Origin: Marinobacterium sedimentorum
GTDB taxonomy: Bacteria > Pseudomonadota > Gammaproteobacteria > Pseudomonadales > Balneatricaceae
Reading direction: 5' to 3'
Length of the DNA: 64,000 bases
Assembly: GCF_024267675.1 (NCBI RefSeq)
Contig: NZ_JALDYX010000006.1
Location: 62,001 to 126,000 of the forward strand
The notes beneath the pieces were generated by a model. The model did no database searches and was not told the DNA's origin. It was given only the letters and a program-made list of their open reading frames with translations. Below, piece after piece: positions 36,929 to 46,095 of the stretch. The translations under genes were made by a program, and so were the position numbers. Position 1 is the stretch's first letter. Each line of letters opens with the position of its first letter.

Positions 36929-37381
36929 ATGGAATTTGTAATACAGGACTGGCACTGGCTGGCCTTTGGCATGTTGCTGGTAATGGCGGAGTTGTTTATC
37001 CCCAGTTTCACGATTTTCTGGTTTGGCCTCGGCGCCGTGATCGTGGCGGCTATTCTCTGGCTGGTACCGGATTTTGCGTTCAGCTGGCAGCTGGTGGTCT
37101 GGGCGCTATCGTCGAGCCTGTTTGTTGCGCTCTGGTTTCGCTTTTTCAAGCCTTTGATGGTGGATCGTACCAAGGCGGGCATTGCCCGCGAGGCAATCAG
37201 GGGTGAAAGTGGCCAGGTGATCAAGGCTCCGCAGCCAGGTGGGCGTGGTGTAGTGCGTTTCACCACTCCCTTGCTCGGAGATGACGAGTGGGATTTTATC
37301 TGTGATACCGAGGTTGCAGTGGGCGACCGGGTGCAGGTCAAGGAGCTGTCGGGTAATACCCTGATCGTGGAAAAGCGTTAA
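36929..37381 (+). CDS. nfeD: NfeD-like membrane protein, short type
   Basis: 150 residues: four hydrophobic segments in the first 80 (WHWLAFGMLLVMAELFIPSF, FWFGLGAVIVAAILWLV), then a small OB-fold domain (about 85-150: GQVIKAPQPGGRGVVRFTTP, GDRVQVKELSGNTLIVE). Short NfeD proteins partner with SPFH proteins; the following gene, 27 bp on, is just such a protein. The pair is thought to affect membrane microdomains or proteolysis. ATG 36929 follows AGGAGG. Confidence 0.9.
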   Translation: MEFVIQDWHWLAFGMLLVMAELFIPSFTIFWFGLGAVIVAAILWLVPDFAFSWQLVVWALSSSLFVALWFRFFKPLMVDRTKAGIAREAIRGESGQVIKAPQPGGRGVVRFTTPLLGDDEWDFICDTEVAVGDRVQVKELSGNTLIVEKR

Positions 37382-37408
37382 ATCTGAAAGTCTGAAGGAG
37401 TAGCACGC

Positions 37409-38269
37409 ATGATGATTGATGGAATTGTACTGGCCGGGATTTTTCTGGTGCTGGTTGTTGTTACAGTGGCACTGGGTGTCAAAACTGTTCCCCAGGGCAG
37501 CAAGTTCGTGGTGCAGCGCATGGGCAAATACCACAAGACACTGGGGCCTGGCCTCAATATTATTTTCCCCTATATCGATGCCGTGGCCTACAAGGTGACC
37601 ACCAAGGATATAGTGCTGGATATTCCGTCGCAGGAAGTGATTACGCGGGATAACGCCGTGATCATCGCCAATGCCGTGGCATACATCAATATCGTCTCGC
37701 CGGAAAAGGCAGTCTACGGTGTGGAAGATTACCGCTTTGCCATCCAGAACCTGGTGCAGACCTCGTTGCGCTCGATTATCGGGGAAATGGATCTGGACGA
37801 TGCGCTGTCCAACCGCGACTCCATCAAGGCCAAGCTCAAGGGTGCCATCTCCGACGATATCGCCGACTGGGGTATTACCCTCAAGACCGTTGAAATTCAG
37901 GACATCAACCCGTCTGACACCATGCAGCATGCGATGGAGGAACAGGCCGCTGCCGAACGTGGCCGTCGCGCGACCGTGACCCGGGCCGGTGGTGAAAAGG
38001 CGGCAGCCATTCTCGAGGCAGAAGGCCGGCTCGAGGCGTCCCGTCGCGATGCCGAGGCTCAGGTGGTACTGGCCCAGGCGAGCCAGACCGCAATCGAGAA
38101 GGTTACCGCTGCGATTCAGAATAACGAGCTGCCGGTGATGTACCTGCTGGGTGAACGTTATATCGAGGCGATGAAAGAGCTGGCTGGTTCCGATAATGCC
38201 AAAACCGTGATTCTGCCGGGCGATATCCCGGCGGCGGTGCGTGGCATCATGGGCGGTTTTAGCAAGTAA
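37409..38269 (+). CDS. SPFH/Band 7 (stomatin-like, paraslipin, QmcA) protein
   Basis: 286 residues. One N-terminal membrane hairpin (about 5-25), then the Band 7 domain: VPQGSKFVVQRMGKYHKTLGPGLNIIFPYIDAV, VRDNAVI-like TRDNAVIIANAVAYINI, and SLRSIIGEMDLDDALSNRD. The coiled region EEQAAAERGRRATVTRAGGEKAAAILEAEGRLEASRRDAEAQ follows. Forms oligomeric membrane rings in relatives. Operon with nfeD. Confidence 0.93.
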   Translation: MMIDGIVLAGIFLVLVVVTVALGVKTVPQGSKFVVQRMGKYHKTLGPGLNIIFPYIDAVAYKVTTKDIVLDIPSQEVITRDNAVIIANAVAYINIVSPEKAVYGVEDYRFAIQNLVQTSLRSIIGEMDLDDALSNRDSIKAKLKGAISDDIADWGITLKTVEIQDINPSDTMQHAMEEQAAAERGRRATVTRAGGEKAAAILEAEGRLEASRRDAEAQVVLAQASQTAIEKVTAAIQNNELPVMYLLGERYIEAMKELAGSDNAKTVILPGDIPAAVRGIMGGFSK

Positions 38270-38279
38270 CAGTCGCTGC

Positions 38280-38298
38280 TGCCCTGGTTTTCAGGGCA
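38280..38298 (+). terminator. hairpin after the SPFH gene
   Basis: TGCCCTG-G-TTTT-CAGGGCA stem, 11 bp after the stop codon. No T-run follows, so it may only be a weak terminator. Confidence 0.35.
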
Positions 38299-38422
38299 CC
38301 TTGACCACCGGGCCGGCGGATGGCGGCCCCGAGTGAATGTCTGTCTTGCCGCCATCCATGGCGGCCACTTCGCTCTCCCGGGAAGATTCCCGCATTCTCG
38401 GAATTTCTGACATCCCTGGCAC

Positions 38423-39895
38423 TCAGGGCATCCTGCGGCTTTCGGCACCGGGCAGGGCTCCCTGAGTGCAACCCATGGTGCCGCCCGCGCCGACGCGGGA
38501 CGGGTCAGCCGTTTCAGATGCCTTTCGCGCTTTCTCTCCCAGGCGCACCAGATATTCGCCCAGCAGCAGCGTTGCCAGCACTCCGGTGCCCACCTGCCCG
38601 AGGATATACCAGTCCAGCGGCTCGCCCGGCACCCAGAAGAAGAGCGCTATCGCCATCCCTAGAATCAGTATGCAGTTGCATGCCAGGACTCGGTGCAGCC
38701 AAGTGCCTGGAACCCGGAAACAGCCGGCCCGTGGTGCGTCGCGCCGGCGCAGTTTCAGGTAGGCCAGGTGCATGCCGACATAGGGCATCAGGAAAATGAT
38801 GGCGCTGAACGAGAACAGGTTCCAGAACAGTTCCTCGGCGGTGCCGGCCATGATTCCATAGAGCAACAGGATGCTTGAGCTAAGAGCGCTGGTCAGGAGC
38901 GCGGCGCCGACCGGTGCTCCGTGCTGCGGATGTTTCTTCGCGAAGGCGGCCGGCATTTCCCGTGCTGCCCCTGCCTCGGCCATGGCGCAATTGCCGCCCA
39001 GGGTCCAGGTCACCATGGTAGAGAAAAAGGTCAAAAGCGCCGCGCCGCCAACGCTCAGCGCCAGGGTTTCACCGAAGGCTGCGCTTGCGAAGAGTTCGCG
39101 CAGGCTTACTGCAATGATATCGACGGTATCGATGCGCTCGGCAGGCACCGCCGCCAGCACACCGAGGGTGCCAAAGATGTAGCAGGCAGCCGTCAGCAGG
39201 CCGGCCACCAGCATTGCCCGCGGAATATTACGATGCGGGTTGCGGATCGCGCCGCTCTCGGCGCTGATCAGTTCGACGCCGAGGCAGCCGTAGACGATCA
39301 CCGGAATATAGGCGAGACCCTCGTCGAGGCGCTCCAGGCTATGGGCCAGGCTCAGGTCGTTGGCGAAGCCGTGCTGCAGGCCGTACCAGAGGCCGCCGAT
39401 GCCCAGAGTCAGGATGACGAGGAACTTCAGTGGCGTGCCCAGGTTCGGGATCCACTTGCTCAGACGCAGCGGCAGGCAGTTGATCGCGGCGGTCAGCCAG
39501 CACAGGGCGAGACCGATGCCAATCTGGCCCCAGAGGCTCAGCTGGGGCCAGTAAAGTGCCGAGAATATGGCACCGAACATGATGAACACAGCCGGCATCC
39601 AGAGGGCAATATTGATCCAGTAAAGCCAGGTGATGCGGGCGCCCCAACGGGTGCCGAAGGCATCGCGGATCCAGGCGTAGATACCCCCCTGTTCGGGGTA
39701 GCGGGTACCGAGTTCTGCGGTCACCAGGGTGTTGGGAATAAAAAACAGCACCAATACCACCAGCCACCAGAAAATGGCGGACGCGCCGACCGCGGCCGAC
39801 AGGGCGATCTGGTCCACCAGCAGAATCGCCGAGATGGTGTAGAGGGTGATATCGAGGGCGGATAACGCCTTTTTATGTTGCGGGTTATGGCTCAT
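38423..39895 (-). CDS. APC family amino acid/amine permease
   Basis: 490 residues with 12 predicted transmembrane helices. The N terminus (ALDITLYTISAILLVDQIALSAAVGAS) and PNTLVTAELGTRYPEQGGIYAWIRDAFG match the APC superfamily glutamate/polyamine group; CLGVELISAESGAIRNPHRNIPRAMLVAG is the TM6 region. Because agmatinase lies 41 bp upstream in the same direction, it probably imports agmatine or a related amine/amino acid; this is inferred from context. Confidence 0.88.
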   Translation of the reverse strand: MSHNPQHKKALSALDITLYTISAILLVDQIALSAAVGASAIFWWLVVLVLFFIPNTLVTAELGTRYPEQGGIYAWIRDAFGTRWGARITWLYWINIALWMPAVFIMFGAIFSALYWPQLSLWGQIGIGLALCWLTAAINCLPLRLSKWIPNLGTPLKFLVILTLGIGGLWYGLQHGFANDLSLAHSLERLDEGLAYIPVIVYGCLGVELISAESGAIRNPHRNIPRAMLVAGLLTAACYIFGTLGVLAAVPAERIDTVDIIAVSLRELFASAAFGETLALSVGGAALLTFFSTMVTWTLGGNCAMAEAGAAREMPAAFAKKHPQHGAPVGAALLTSALSSSILLLYGIMAGTAEELFWNLFSFSAIIFLMPYVGMHLAYLKLRRRDAPRAGCFRVPGTWLHRVLACNCILILGMAIALFFWVPGEPLDWYILGQVGTGVLATLLLGEYLVRLGEKARKASETADPSRVGAGGTMGCTQGALPGAESRRMP

Positions 39896-39936
39896 GAAAG
39901 CAGGCCTATTTTTGTCGTTATCAGGGCGCAGCCGGT

Positions 39937-40869
39937 TCAGACCTTGTTGGCGGCGATGACGTAGAGAAATTCGAGCGCCAGCGTCGCCGCCGCCAGGGCG
40001 GTGATTTCAGCATGGTCGTACGCCGGGTTGACCTCGACCAGGTCCATGCCCACCAGGTCCAAACCGCTGAGGCCGCGGATTACCTTGAGGGCGCAGTCGA
40101 TAGTCAGGCCGGCGCTGACCGGCGTGCCGGTGCCGGGGGCGTAGCTGGGGTCTAGGCCATCGATGTCGAAACTGACATAGGCGCGGGCCGCGCCCACCCG
40201 CTGGTGGATGCGTTCAAGTACCGCGGCCGGTCCATGGTCGTTGACCCAGGCGGCGTCGAGTACCTCGAAGGGGTGGTCGTGCCGGTCATAGGTGGTGCGG
40301 ATGCCGATCTGAATGGAGCGTTCGGTGTCGACCAGGCCTTCCTGTACAGCGTGATGAAAAATGGTGCCGTGATCGTACTGGGTGCCACCCGAATAAGTAT
40401 CAGTATGGGCGTCGACGTGAATCAGGGCCAGTGGGCCATGCCGGCGGGCATGAGCCCGCAGCAGCGGCAGGCTGATAAAGTGGTCACCGCCGAAGCTGAG
40501 CATGCGCCGTCCGGCCTCGAGCACCCGGTCGGCATGGGCCTCAAGGTTGTCCACCAGGGTCTGGGGTTCTCCGTAGCGGAACTGCAGGTCGCCGGCATCG
40601 GCGACTTTCAGCTGGTCGTCGAGGGTGAAGTCCCAGGGCCAGCGAATGCCTTCCCAGATCAGATTGGCCGAGGCCAGTCGGATGGCATTGGGTCCAAGGC
40701 GGGTGCCGGAGCGCCCGGAGCAGGCGAGGTCGAAGGGGACGCCGGTCACCACCACCTCGGCCTCCGATGGCCCGTGCGGGTCGTAGGTCGGGCACTGCAT
40801 GAAGGTCGAGGCCAGGGTGGCATAGATCGGGCTGTAATCCTCGTTGGCTTTGGTATTGTTCTGGGACAT
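39937..40869 (-). CDS. speB: agmatinase
   Basis: Hydrolyses agmatine to putrescine and urea. 310 residues of the ureohydrolase fold with both Mn-binding clusters: SFGGDHFISLPLLRAHA, ALIHVDAHTDTYSGG, and the distal VSFDIDGLDPSYAPGTGTPVSAGL. GVPFDLACSGRSGTRLGPNAIR and the C terminus EVNPAYDHAEITALAAATLALEFLYV are nearly those of E. coli SpeB. ATG 40869 (MSQNN) has GGAG close upstream and is preferred to 40908. With the permease behind it and two LysR genes ahead it makes an agmatine-use module. Confidence 0.92.
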   Translation of the reverse strand: MSQNNTKANEDYSPIYATLASTFMQCPTYDPHGPSEAEVVVTGVPFDLACSGRSGTRLGPNAIRLASANLIWEGIRWPWDFTLDDQLKVADAGDLQFRYGEPQTLVDNLEAHADRVLEAGRRMLSFGGDHFISLPLLRAHARRHGPLALIHVDAHTDTYSGGTQYDHGTIFHHAVQEGLVDTERSIQIGIRTTYDRHDHPFEVLDAAWVNDHGPAAVLERIHQRVGAARAYVSFDIDGLDPSYAPGTGTPVSAGLTIDCALKVIRGLSGLDLVGMDLVEVNPAYDHAEITALAAATLALEFLYVIAANKV

Positions 40870-40956
40870 GGGTACTCCGTGGGCAGGCTGTGGTTGAGTT
40901 GCTGTCACGGTAGTGCCTGTCTGTTAATTAATAAAATGAATTGAAATTATGGTGTA

Positions 40957-40971
40957 ATTCGTAGTACGAAT
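40957..40971. promoter_or_regulatory. candidate LysR-type operator between speB and the regulator
   Basis: ATTCGTAGTACGAAT is a perfect 5-bp dyad with a T-N11-A core, the geometry of LysR-family sites, centred in the divergent intergenic region. An AT-rich promoter-like stretch (GTTAATTAATAAAATGAATTG) flanks it. Confidence 0.55.
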
Positions 40972-41032
40972 AGTTGGGTGGCGCTTTGACCCTGGGCCGC
41001 CTGTCATTTCCCTGTTCAAGGTTTTGGTTTTT

Positions 41033-41950
41033 ATGCAGTCATTGCGTCAATTCGATCTCAACCTGCTGGTGATATTCGATGCCCTGATCACCGAATGTCA
41101 TGTCACCCGGGCGGCTGAAAAGGTCTTCCTGAGCCAGCCGGCGGTGAGTCATGCGTTGAAGCGCTTGCGTGATGTGCTGGATGACCCGCTGCTGGTGAAG
41201 ACCGACAGCGGCATGCAGCCAACGCCGCGGGCGCGTGCCTTGTTGCCGGGCGTGCAGCAGGCACTGAAGCTGATTGATCAGAGCCTGGCGCCGCCGCCCG
41301 AATTCGACCCGGCGACGAGCCGGCGCCGTTTTGTCATCGCCACCAGCGATTATTTCGAGGAGCTGCTTTACCCGGCGTTTCTGGCGGACGTTCAGCAGCG
41401 GGCCCCGCATGTGGAGTTTGAGATCGAGCTGATCAGCGAGGCGGTACTGCGAAAGGGGCTCGAAAACGGTGATGTCGACCTGGTCGTGGGGCTCGAGGCG
41501 GACGTCGAGATCCCTGCGATACTGGTGCGTGATCCCTGGATTACCGAGGAGCTTGTCTGTCTGGTGGCGATATCCAACACAGCGATTGGGAATTCGCTCA
41601 GCCTGGACGATTTTGTCCGTTTGCCCCAGATCGGCCTGTCCCATATTGGCGCCGGAAATCCCGAAGGGGTGGATCAGTGGCTGGCGCGCCAGGGGCTCGG
41701 CCGGCGGCTGCTGTCGCGCAATCTAAACTACATGGCGGCGGCGCGGGCGGTGGCCTTGACCGATGCGGTGCTGACGCTGCCCCGGCAGATGGCTGCGCTG
41801 TTCTGCACCTTGCTGCCGGTGCGACTGGTCGAGGCGCCGCCGGGCATGCCGAAACCGGAGATGACGCTGGTCCAGCATCCGTTATACACGCGGGACGGCG
41901 CCATCCGCTGGCTCAGGACACAATTGCAGGCCTTCGGGCATACGGCATGA
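41033..41950 (+). CDS. LysR family transcriptional regulator, divergent from speB
   Basis: 305 residues. N-terminal winged helix-turn-helix: LRQFDLNLLVIFDALITECHVTRAAEKVFLSQPAVSHALKRLRDVLDDPLL, then an effector domain. The pattern LR-FDLNLL and the FLSQPAVSHAL helix are of the NodD/LinR subgroup. ATG 41033 (MQSLRQFDLN) is taken as the start; the frame also has a TTG three codons earlier. It is divergent from the speB-permease operon, the classical position for a LysR activator of that operon; agmatine as effector is inference. Confidence 0.88.
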   Translation: MQSLRQFDLNLLVIFDALITECHVTRAAEKVFLSQPAVSHALKRLRDVLDDPLLVKTDSGMQPTPRARALLPGVQQALKLIDQSLAPPPEFDPATSRRRFVIATSDYFEELLYPAFLADVQQRAPHVEFEIELISEAVLRKGLENGDVDLVVGLEADVEIPAILVRDPWITEELVCLVAISNTAIGNSLSLDDFVRLPQIGLSHIGAGNPEGVDQWLARQGLGRRLLSRNLNYMAAARAVALTDAVLTLPRQMAALFCTLLPVRLVEAPPGMPKPEMTLVQHPLYTRDGAIRWLRTQLQAFGHTA

Positions 41951-41962
41951 TCGGGAGCTGAG

Positions 41963-42868
41963 ATGGGATTCAGTATCGAACAGTTGCAGGCCTTTGTGGC
42001 CACGGCCCAGGAAGGCTCCTTCTCGGCGGCGGCGCGACATCTGCGCAAGGCGCAGTCGGTGGTCAGCGTGGCCGTTAACCACCTGGAGATCGACTGCGGC
42101 GTGACGCTGTTCGATCGCAGTGCCCGCAGCCCGGTACTGACGCCCCAGGGGCAGGCACTGCTGGCCGATGCCGAGGCCATTCTGCACCGCTGTAACGAGA
42201 TGCGCAGCAGTGCAGCGGCCCTGAGTCAGGGGCTTGAATCCCGCCTGACGCTGGCGGTGGACGCGGCCATTCCCCTTGAATCCCTGGTACAGACGCTCAA
42301 AGGGTTCGAGCAGAGATTCCCCCATCTGGAGCTGGAGCTGCTGAACCCCACCAGCAGCGATGTGGCGGAACTGGTTAGCAGCGGGCGGGTCGATCTGGGC
42401 GTGATGTTCGAGCAGGAGTTTTATCCCCGCGGCTTTCATTTCAAGGGTATCGGTCATGTGGACGTCATAGCCCTGGCCGGCCCCACCCATCCATTGGCGG
42501 CGCTGGAGTGCGTGCGCCTGGCGGACCTGGAGCAGTATCGCCAGCTCATGGCGACCACAAGGTCGATGCACTTCAGCCGCCAGCCCGAGCTTCGGGGCGG
42601 GCGCAACTGGCGGGTGGAAAGCCAGTACGGCATTCTGGCGCTGGTGCGAGAAGGCTTTGGCTGGGCCTATCTGCCGCGCCATTTTGTGCACAAAGCGCTG
42701 GAGCGACAGGAGGTCCGGCAGTTGCCGCTGGCGTTTCAGCAGGTGGATATCCAGACCGGGGTGGATCTGATCTGGAGCAGTGATCGGGCACCGGGTCAGG
42801 CCTTTCGCTGGCTGATTGATTCTATCACCAGTGCCGGCGCCAGTACTCCGATCCGAGCGCCGCGCTAG
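41963..42868 (+). CDS. LysR family transcriptional regulator, second of the pair
   Basis: 301 residues, HTH FSIEQLQAFVATAQEGSFSAAARHLRKAQSVVSVAVNHLEIDCGVTLFDRS. The effector domain has no strong clue to the ligand. It follows the first LysR by 12 bp with GGAGCTGAG before ATG and is not closely similar to it, so the pair is not a recent duplication. Convergent with corA. Confidence 0.88.
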   Translation: MGFSIEQLQAFVATAQEGSFSAAARHLRKAQSVVSVAVNHLEIDCGVTLFDRSARSPVLTPQGQALLADAEAILHRCNEMRSSAAALSQGLESRLTLAVDAAIPLESLVQTLKGFEQRFPHLELELLNPTSSDVAELVSSGRVDLGVMFEQEFYPRGFHFKGIGHVDVIALAGPTHPLAALECVRLADLEQYRQLMATTRSMHFSRQPELRGGRNWRVESQYGILALVREGFGWAYLPRHFVHKALERQEVRQLPLAFQQVDIQTGVDLIWSSDRAPGQAFRWLIDSITSAGASTPIRAPR

Positions 42869-42919
42869 GAGCCTGCCTTTACTGCTGCCGGACATGATCC
42901 GGCAGTAGCCGATTTGGCG

Positions 42920-44002
42920 CTACCACCAGCCGCGGCGTTTGAACTGAATCATCATGCCCAGCACGATCAGGATCATCAGACCCCACACCAGGAAATAGCC
43001 CCAGCCCCACCTGAGCTCCGGCATGTTTGCGAAGTTCATCCCGTAGACACCGACAATAAAGGTCAGTGGGATGAATATGGTGGCGATGATGGTCAGTACT
43101 TTCATGATTTCGTTCATGCGGTTGCTGACCGTCGACAAACAGGTGTCGTGCAGACTGCCCAGAATGTCCCGGTACCCCTCCACCATATCGATCGACTGGA
43201 TGATATGGTCATACAGGTCGCGCAGGAATAACCGGGTCTGAGGCGTTATCAGGGGCGAGTCGATCTTGTCGAGGTAACTGACTTCTTCGCGTAGCGGCCA
43301 GACGGCCTTGCGCACGCGTATAGCTTCACGCTTGAGGCGGTGAATCTCCTGCATGTGCTGCGCCTGAGGCGAGTCCAGGATGGCCTCGTCGAGTATCTCG
43401 ATATAATCGCCGAACTGTTCCAGTGCGGTAAAATAGTGGTCAACCATCGCATCAGCCAGTGCATAACAGAGGTAGTCCGCGCCCAGGCCCCGCATGCGAC
43501 CCTTTCCCTGGCGCAAACGCTCTCGCACCGTATCAAACATGTCCTGGGAATCTTCCAGGAAGGTCAGGACATAGCCATGACCGAGAATCAGGCTGGCGTG
43601 TTCGGTTTCGATGGTGTTGTTGACAGTGTCATACTGCAATAGCTTCAGCGCCATGAATATATAGTCATCGAAATCCTCAGCCTTGGGTCGCTGGGTCGTA
43701 TTGACGATGTCTTCCAGTGTTAGCGGGTGCAGTCCGAAGGTCTCGCCAAGTTCTATGATCATTTCGACGTCGTGGATCCCGCTGATGTTGATCCAGGTGA
43801 CGCTGTCAAATGCCTTTAGCCGTGCGCATTCCTCCAGACTTGTTTCAAAATACTCATCCAGCCGCTGTTTGTCGTAGTCCATCACGTGGATGCGAACTTC
43901 GTCCACCTTGCGCTCACCGACAAAGACCGGTGTGCCCGGCGACAGGCCTGGCTGCTTGGTTCTCTTGTTGATCGGGGCCTCTGCGACCGCAAGTTTGATC
44001 AT
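42920..44002 (-). CDS. corA: CorA magnesium/cobalt channel
   Basis: 360 residues. A large acidic N-terminal domain (LHPLTLEDIVNTTQRPKAEDFDDYIFM) leads to the two C-terminal helices with the selectivity motif YGMNFANMPEL; the C terminus is KRRGWW. Transports Mg2+ as a pentamer. The start may be ATG 44002 (MIKLAVAEA) or two codons earlier at 44008. Monocistronic. Confidence 0.93.
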   Translation of the reverse strand: MIKLAVAEAPINKRTKQPGLSPGTPVFVGERKVDEVRIHVMDYDKQRLDEYFETSLEECARLKAFDSVTWINISGIHDVEMIIELGETFGLHPLTLEDIVNTTQRPKAEDFDDYIFMALKLLQYDTVNNTIETEHASLILGHGYVLTFLEDSQDMFDTVRERLRQGKGRMRGLGADYLCYALADAMVDHYFTALEQFGDYIEILDEAILDSPQAQHMQEIHRLKREAIRVRKAVWPLREEVSYLDKIDSPLITPQTRLFLRDLYDHIIQSIDMVEGYRDILGSLHDTCLSTVSNRMNEIMKVLTIIATIFIPLTFIVGVYGMNFANMPELRWGWGYFLVWGLMILIVLGMMIQFKRRGWW

Positions 44003-44260
44003 GGTCATGGCACTGCTGTCCTTTCAAAGCCATCGGCTCGATGATAATGCCTGCCTGGCGGTACTGCATTCAAGTCAATCCGGGAAATGGGCCCGCGAGC
44101 GCCATGTGACTGCAACACTACAGGCGCTGACATCAAGGTGCCTCAGGCTGAGGTTCAGCCTCCCGGAGCGGGCCATCTGTGCCAGACTTGTCGGTAATGC
44201 CCTGTATCCTGGCTGTCGGGCAGGTCAATTCATTCTGTCCGGCAGCAACGGTGAATTCTG

Positions 44261-45895
44261 ATGAAGGCAATCTACGACCTGATCGTTCGCTATGGCACCT
44301 TTTTACTGGTGTTATTGCTCACCACCCTGGTTGCGGTCACAAGTGCATTCGACACCGAACGAGCCTTTTGGCTGCTGATGCTGGTACCGCTTTCCCTGCT
44401 GGGTGTGTGGGACGTCGTGCAGTCCCGGCATACCCTGCTGCGCAATTATCCTCTGGTGGCCCATACGCGCTGGGTTTTCGAAGCTGTCCGCCCCTATGTG
44501 CGTCAGTATATCGGCGAAAGCGACCTGAGCGGGCGACCCTACAATCGCGAACAGCGCTCACTGGTCTATGAGCGTGCCAAGGATACGGTGGATTCCCAGC
44601 CCTTCGGCACCGTTTTCGATGTGTATGACAATCAGTACGAACTGATGACCCACTCCATCGCGGCGCGGAAGATTGAGGATACCGATTTTCGCATTTGTAT
44701 CGGCGGTCCGCAGTGCCGCAAGCCCTATGATGCCTCATTGCTGAATATTTCGGCGATGAGCTTTGGCGCGCTGGGTGGCAAGGCGATCGAGGCGCTCAAC
44801 AAGGGCGCGCGCAGCGGCGGCTTTTATCAGGATACCGGCGAGGGGGGCGTCAGTCCCTACCATCGCCTCCACGGTGGCGATCTGGTGTGGGAAATCGGCA
44901 CCGGCTATTTCGGCTGTCGTGACAACGATGGCGGCTTCGATGCCGAGCTGTTTTCCCGGGAAGCGCAGCGCGAGCAGGTGAAAATGATCGAGATCAAGCT
45001 GAGCCAGGGCGCCAAGCCCGGCCACGGCGGCGTCTTGCCGGGGGAAAAGGTGACCGCGGAAATCGCCCGTGCCCGACGGGTGCCCGTGGGCGTTGAGTGT
45101 GTCTCGCCGGCATTCCACAGCGCGTTTTCCACGCCGCTGGAGCTGCTTGAGTTCGTGTCGCTGCTGCGCGAGCTTTCAGGCGGAAAACCCGTGGGCATCA
45201 AGCTCTGTATCGGCCATCCCTGGGAGCTGTTTGCTATCTGCAAGGCGATGCTCAAAACCGGTGTTCTGGTGGACTTTATCGTGGTCGACGGCGCTGAAGG
45301 TGGCACGGGCGCGGCGCCGGAAGAGTTTTCCGATCACATGGGCATGCCCCTGCACGAGGGCCTTGTTATGACCCGCAATGCGCTGGTCGGCACCGGGCTG
45401 CGAAGTGATATCAGGATCGCTGCCAGCGGCAAGGTATACAGCGCGTTTTCGATAGCCCGCAATCTGGCGCTGGGCGCCGACTGGTGCAATGCCGCCCGGG
45501 CTTTCATGTTTACCCTGGGGTGCGTGATGTCGAAGAAGTGCCATACCGACAAGTGCCCCACTGGTGTTGCTACCCAGGATCCACACCGGCAGCGCGGGCT
45601 GGTGGTGGAGGACAAGTATCTGCGGGTCGCCAACTATCACCGCAATACGCTGACGCGCCTTGGTGAACTGGTCGGGGCTGCTGGACTGGAGCACCCGAGG
45701 TTTCTGCGCCCGCACCATCTTCATCACCGCACCGGGCCCAATACGATTGCGACGATGGACAAAATCAAGGACTTTCTGGAGCACCGGATTCTGCTGGATG
45801 ACCCCGAGTCGACGCCCTATGCACACTGGTGGGCTGCCGCGACGCCCGACAGTTTTCAGCCATTGCAATCGACCGGGCCTGAAGCTGAAACCTGA
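44261..45895 (+). CDS. membrane-anchored glutamate synthase-like FMN enzyme (GltB2-type)
   Basis: 544 residues. Two hydrophobic N-terminal helices (about 12-50: TFLLVLLLTTLVAVTSA and WLLMLVPLSLLGVW) precede a GltB FMN-binding TIM barrel: NISAMSFGALGGKAIEALNKGA, DTGEGGVSPYHR, IEIKLSQGAKPGHGGVLPGEKV, FIVVDGAEGGTGAAPEEFSDHMG and a Cys cluster, FTLGCVMSKKCHTDKCPTGVATQD, that could hold a [3Fe-4S] centre. It lacks the amidotransferase and GXGXG domains of GltB, so true glutamate synthase activity is unlikely; the physiological reaction is unknown. Confidence 0.88.
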   Translation: MKAIYDLIVRYGTFLLVLLLTTLVAVTSAFDTERAFWLLMLVPLSLLGVWDVVQSRHTLLRNYPLVAHTRWVFEAVRPYVRQYIGESDLSGRPYNREQRSLVYERAKDTVDSQPFGTVFDVYDNQYELMTHSIAARKIEDTDFRICIGGPQCRKPYDASLLNISAMSFGALGGKAIEALNKGARSGGFYQDTGEGGVSPYHRLHGGDLVWEIGTGYFGCRDNDGGFDAELFSREAQREQVKMIEIKLSQGAKPGHGGVLPGEKVTAEIARARRVPVGVECVSPAFHSAFSTPLELLEFVSLLRELSGGKPVGIKLCIGHPWELFAICKAMLKTGVLVDFIVVDGAEGGTGAAPEEFSDHMGMPLHEGLVMTRNALVGTGLRSDIRIAASGKVYSAFSIARNLALGADWCNAARAFMFTLGCVMSKKCHTDKCPTGVATQDPHRQRGLVVEDKYLRVANYHRNTLTRLGELVGAAGLEHPRFLRPHHLHHRTGPNTIATMDKIKDFLEHRILLDDPESTPYAHWWAAATPDSFQPLQSTGPEAET

Positions 45896-45908
45896 ATGTC
45901 GGCAGGCC

Positions 45909-46075
45909 TAGCAGCCTGTCGGACTTAACACTGGTCTACTGTGGAAAAGCCGAATTTGGTCATTTTTCGAGCTCTTTTTTGTTAAATAGAACCACTATTT
46001 GCCTCAAAAGAACTCAAAAACTAACTCAAATCGGTCTTTCCCTCGTTACGACCGGCCAAGCCCGACAGGCTGCTA
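45909..46075. repeat. dispersed repeat, copy 2, with 18-bp terminal inverted repeats
   Basis: TAGCAGCCTGTCGGACTT at 45909-45926 faces AAGCCCGACAGGCTGCTA at 46058-46075 (17 of 18 matching). The interior (AAAAGCCGAATTTGGTCATTTTTCG, split here by motif) is 167 bp and aligns in blocks with 15799-16017. No ORF. It lies between the glutamate-synthase-like gene and ptsP, whose stop is 21 bp away. Probably a MITE. Confidence 0.65.
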
Positions 46076-46095
46076 CCGGCTTGTTACTCACCCTG

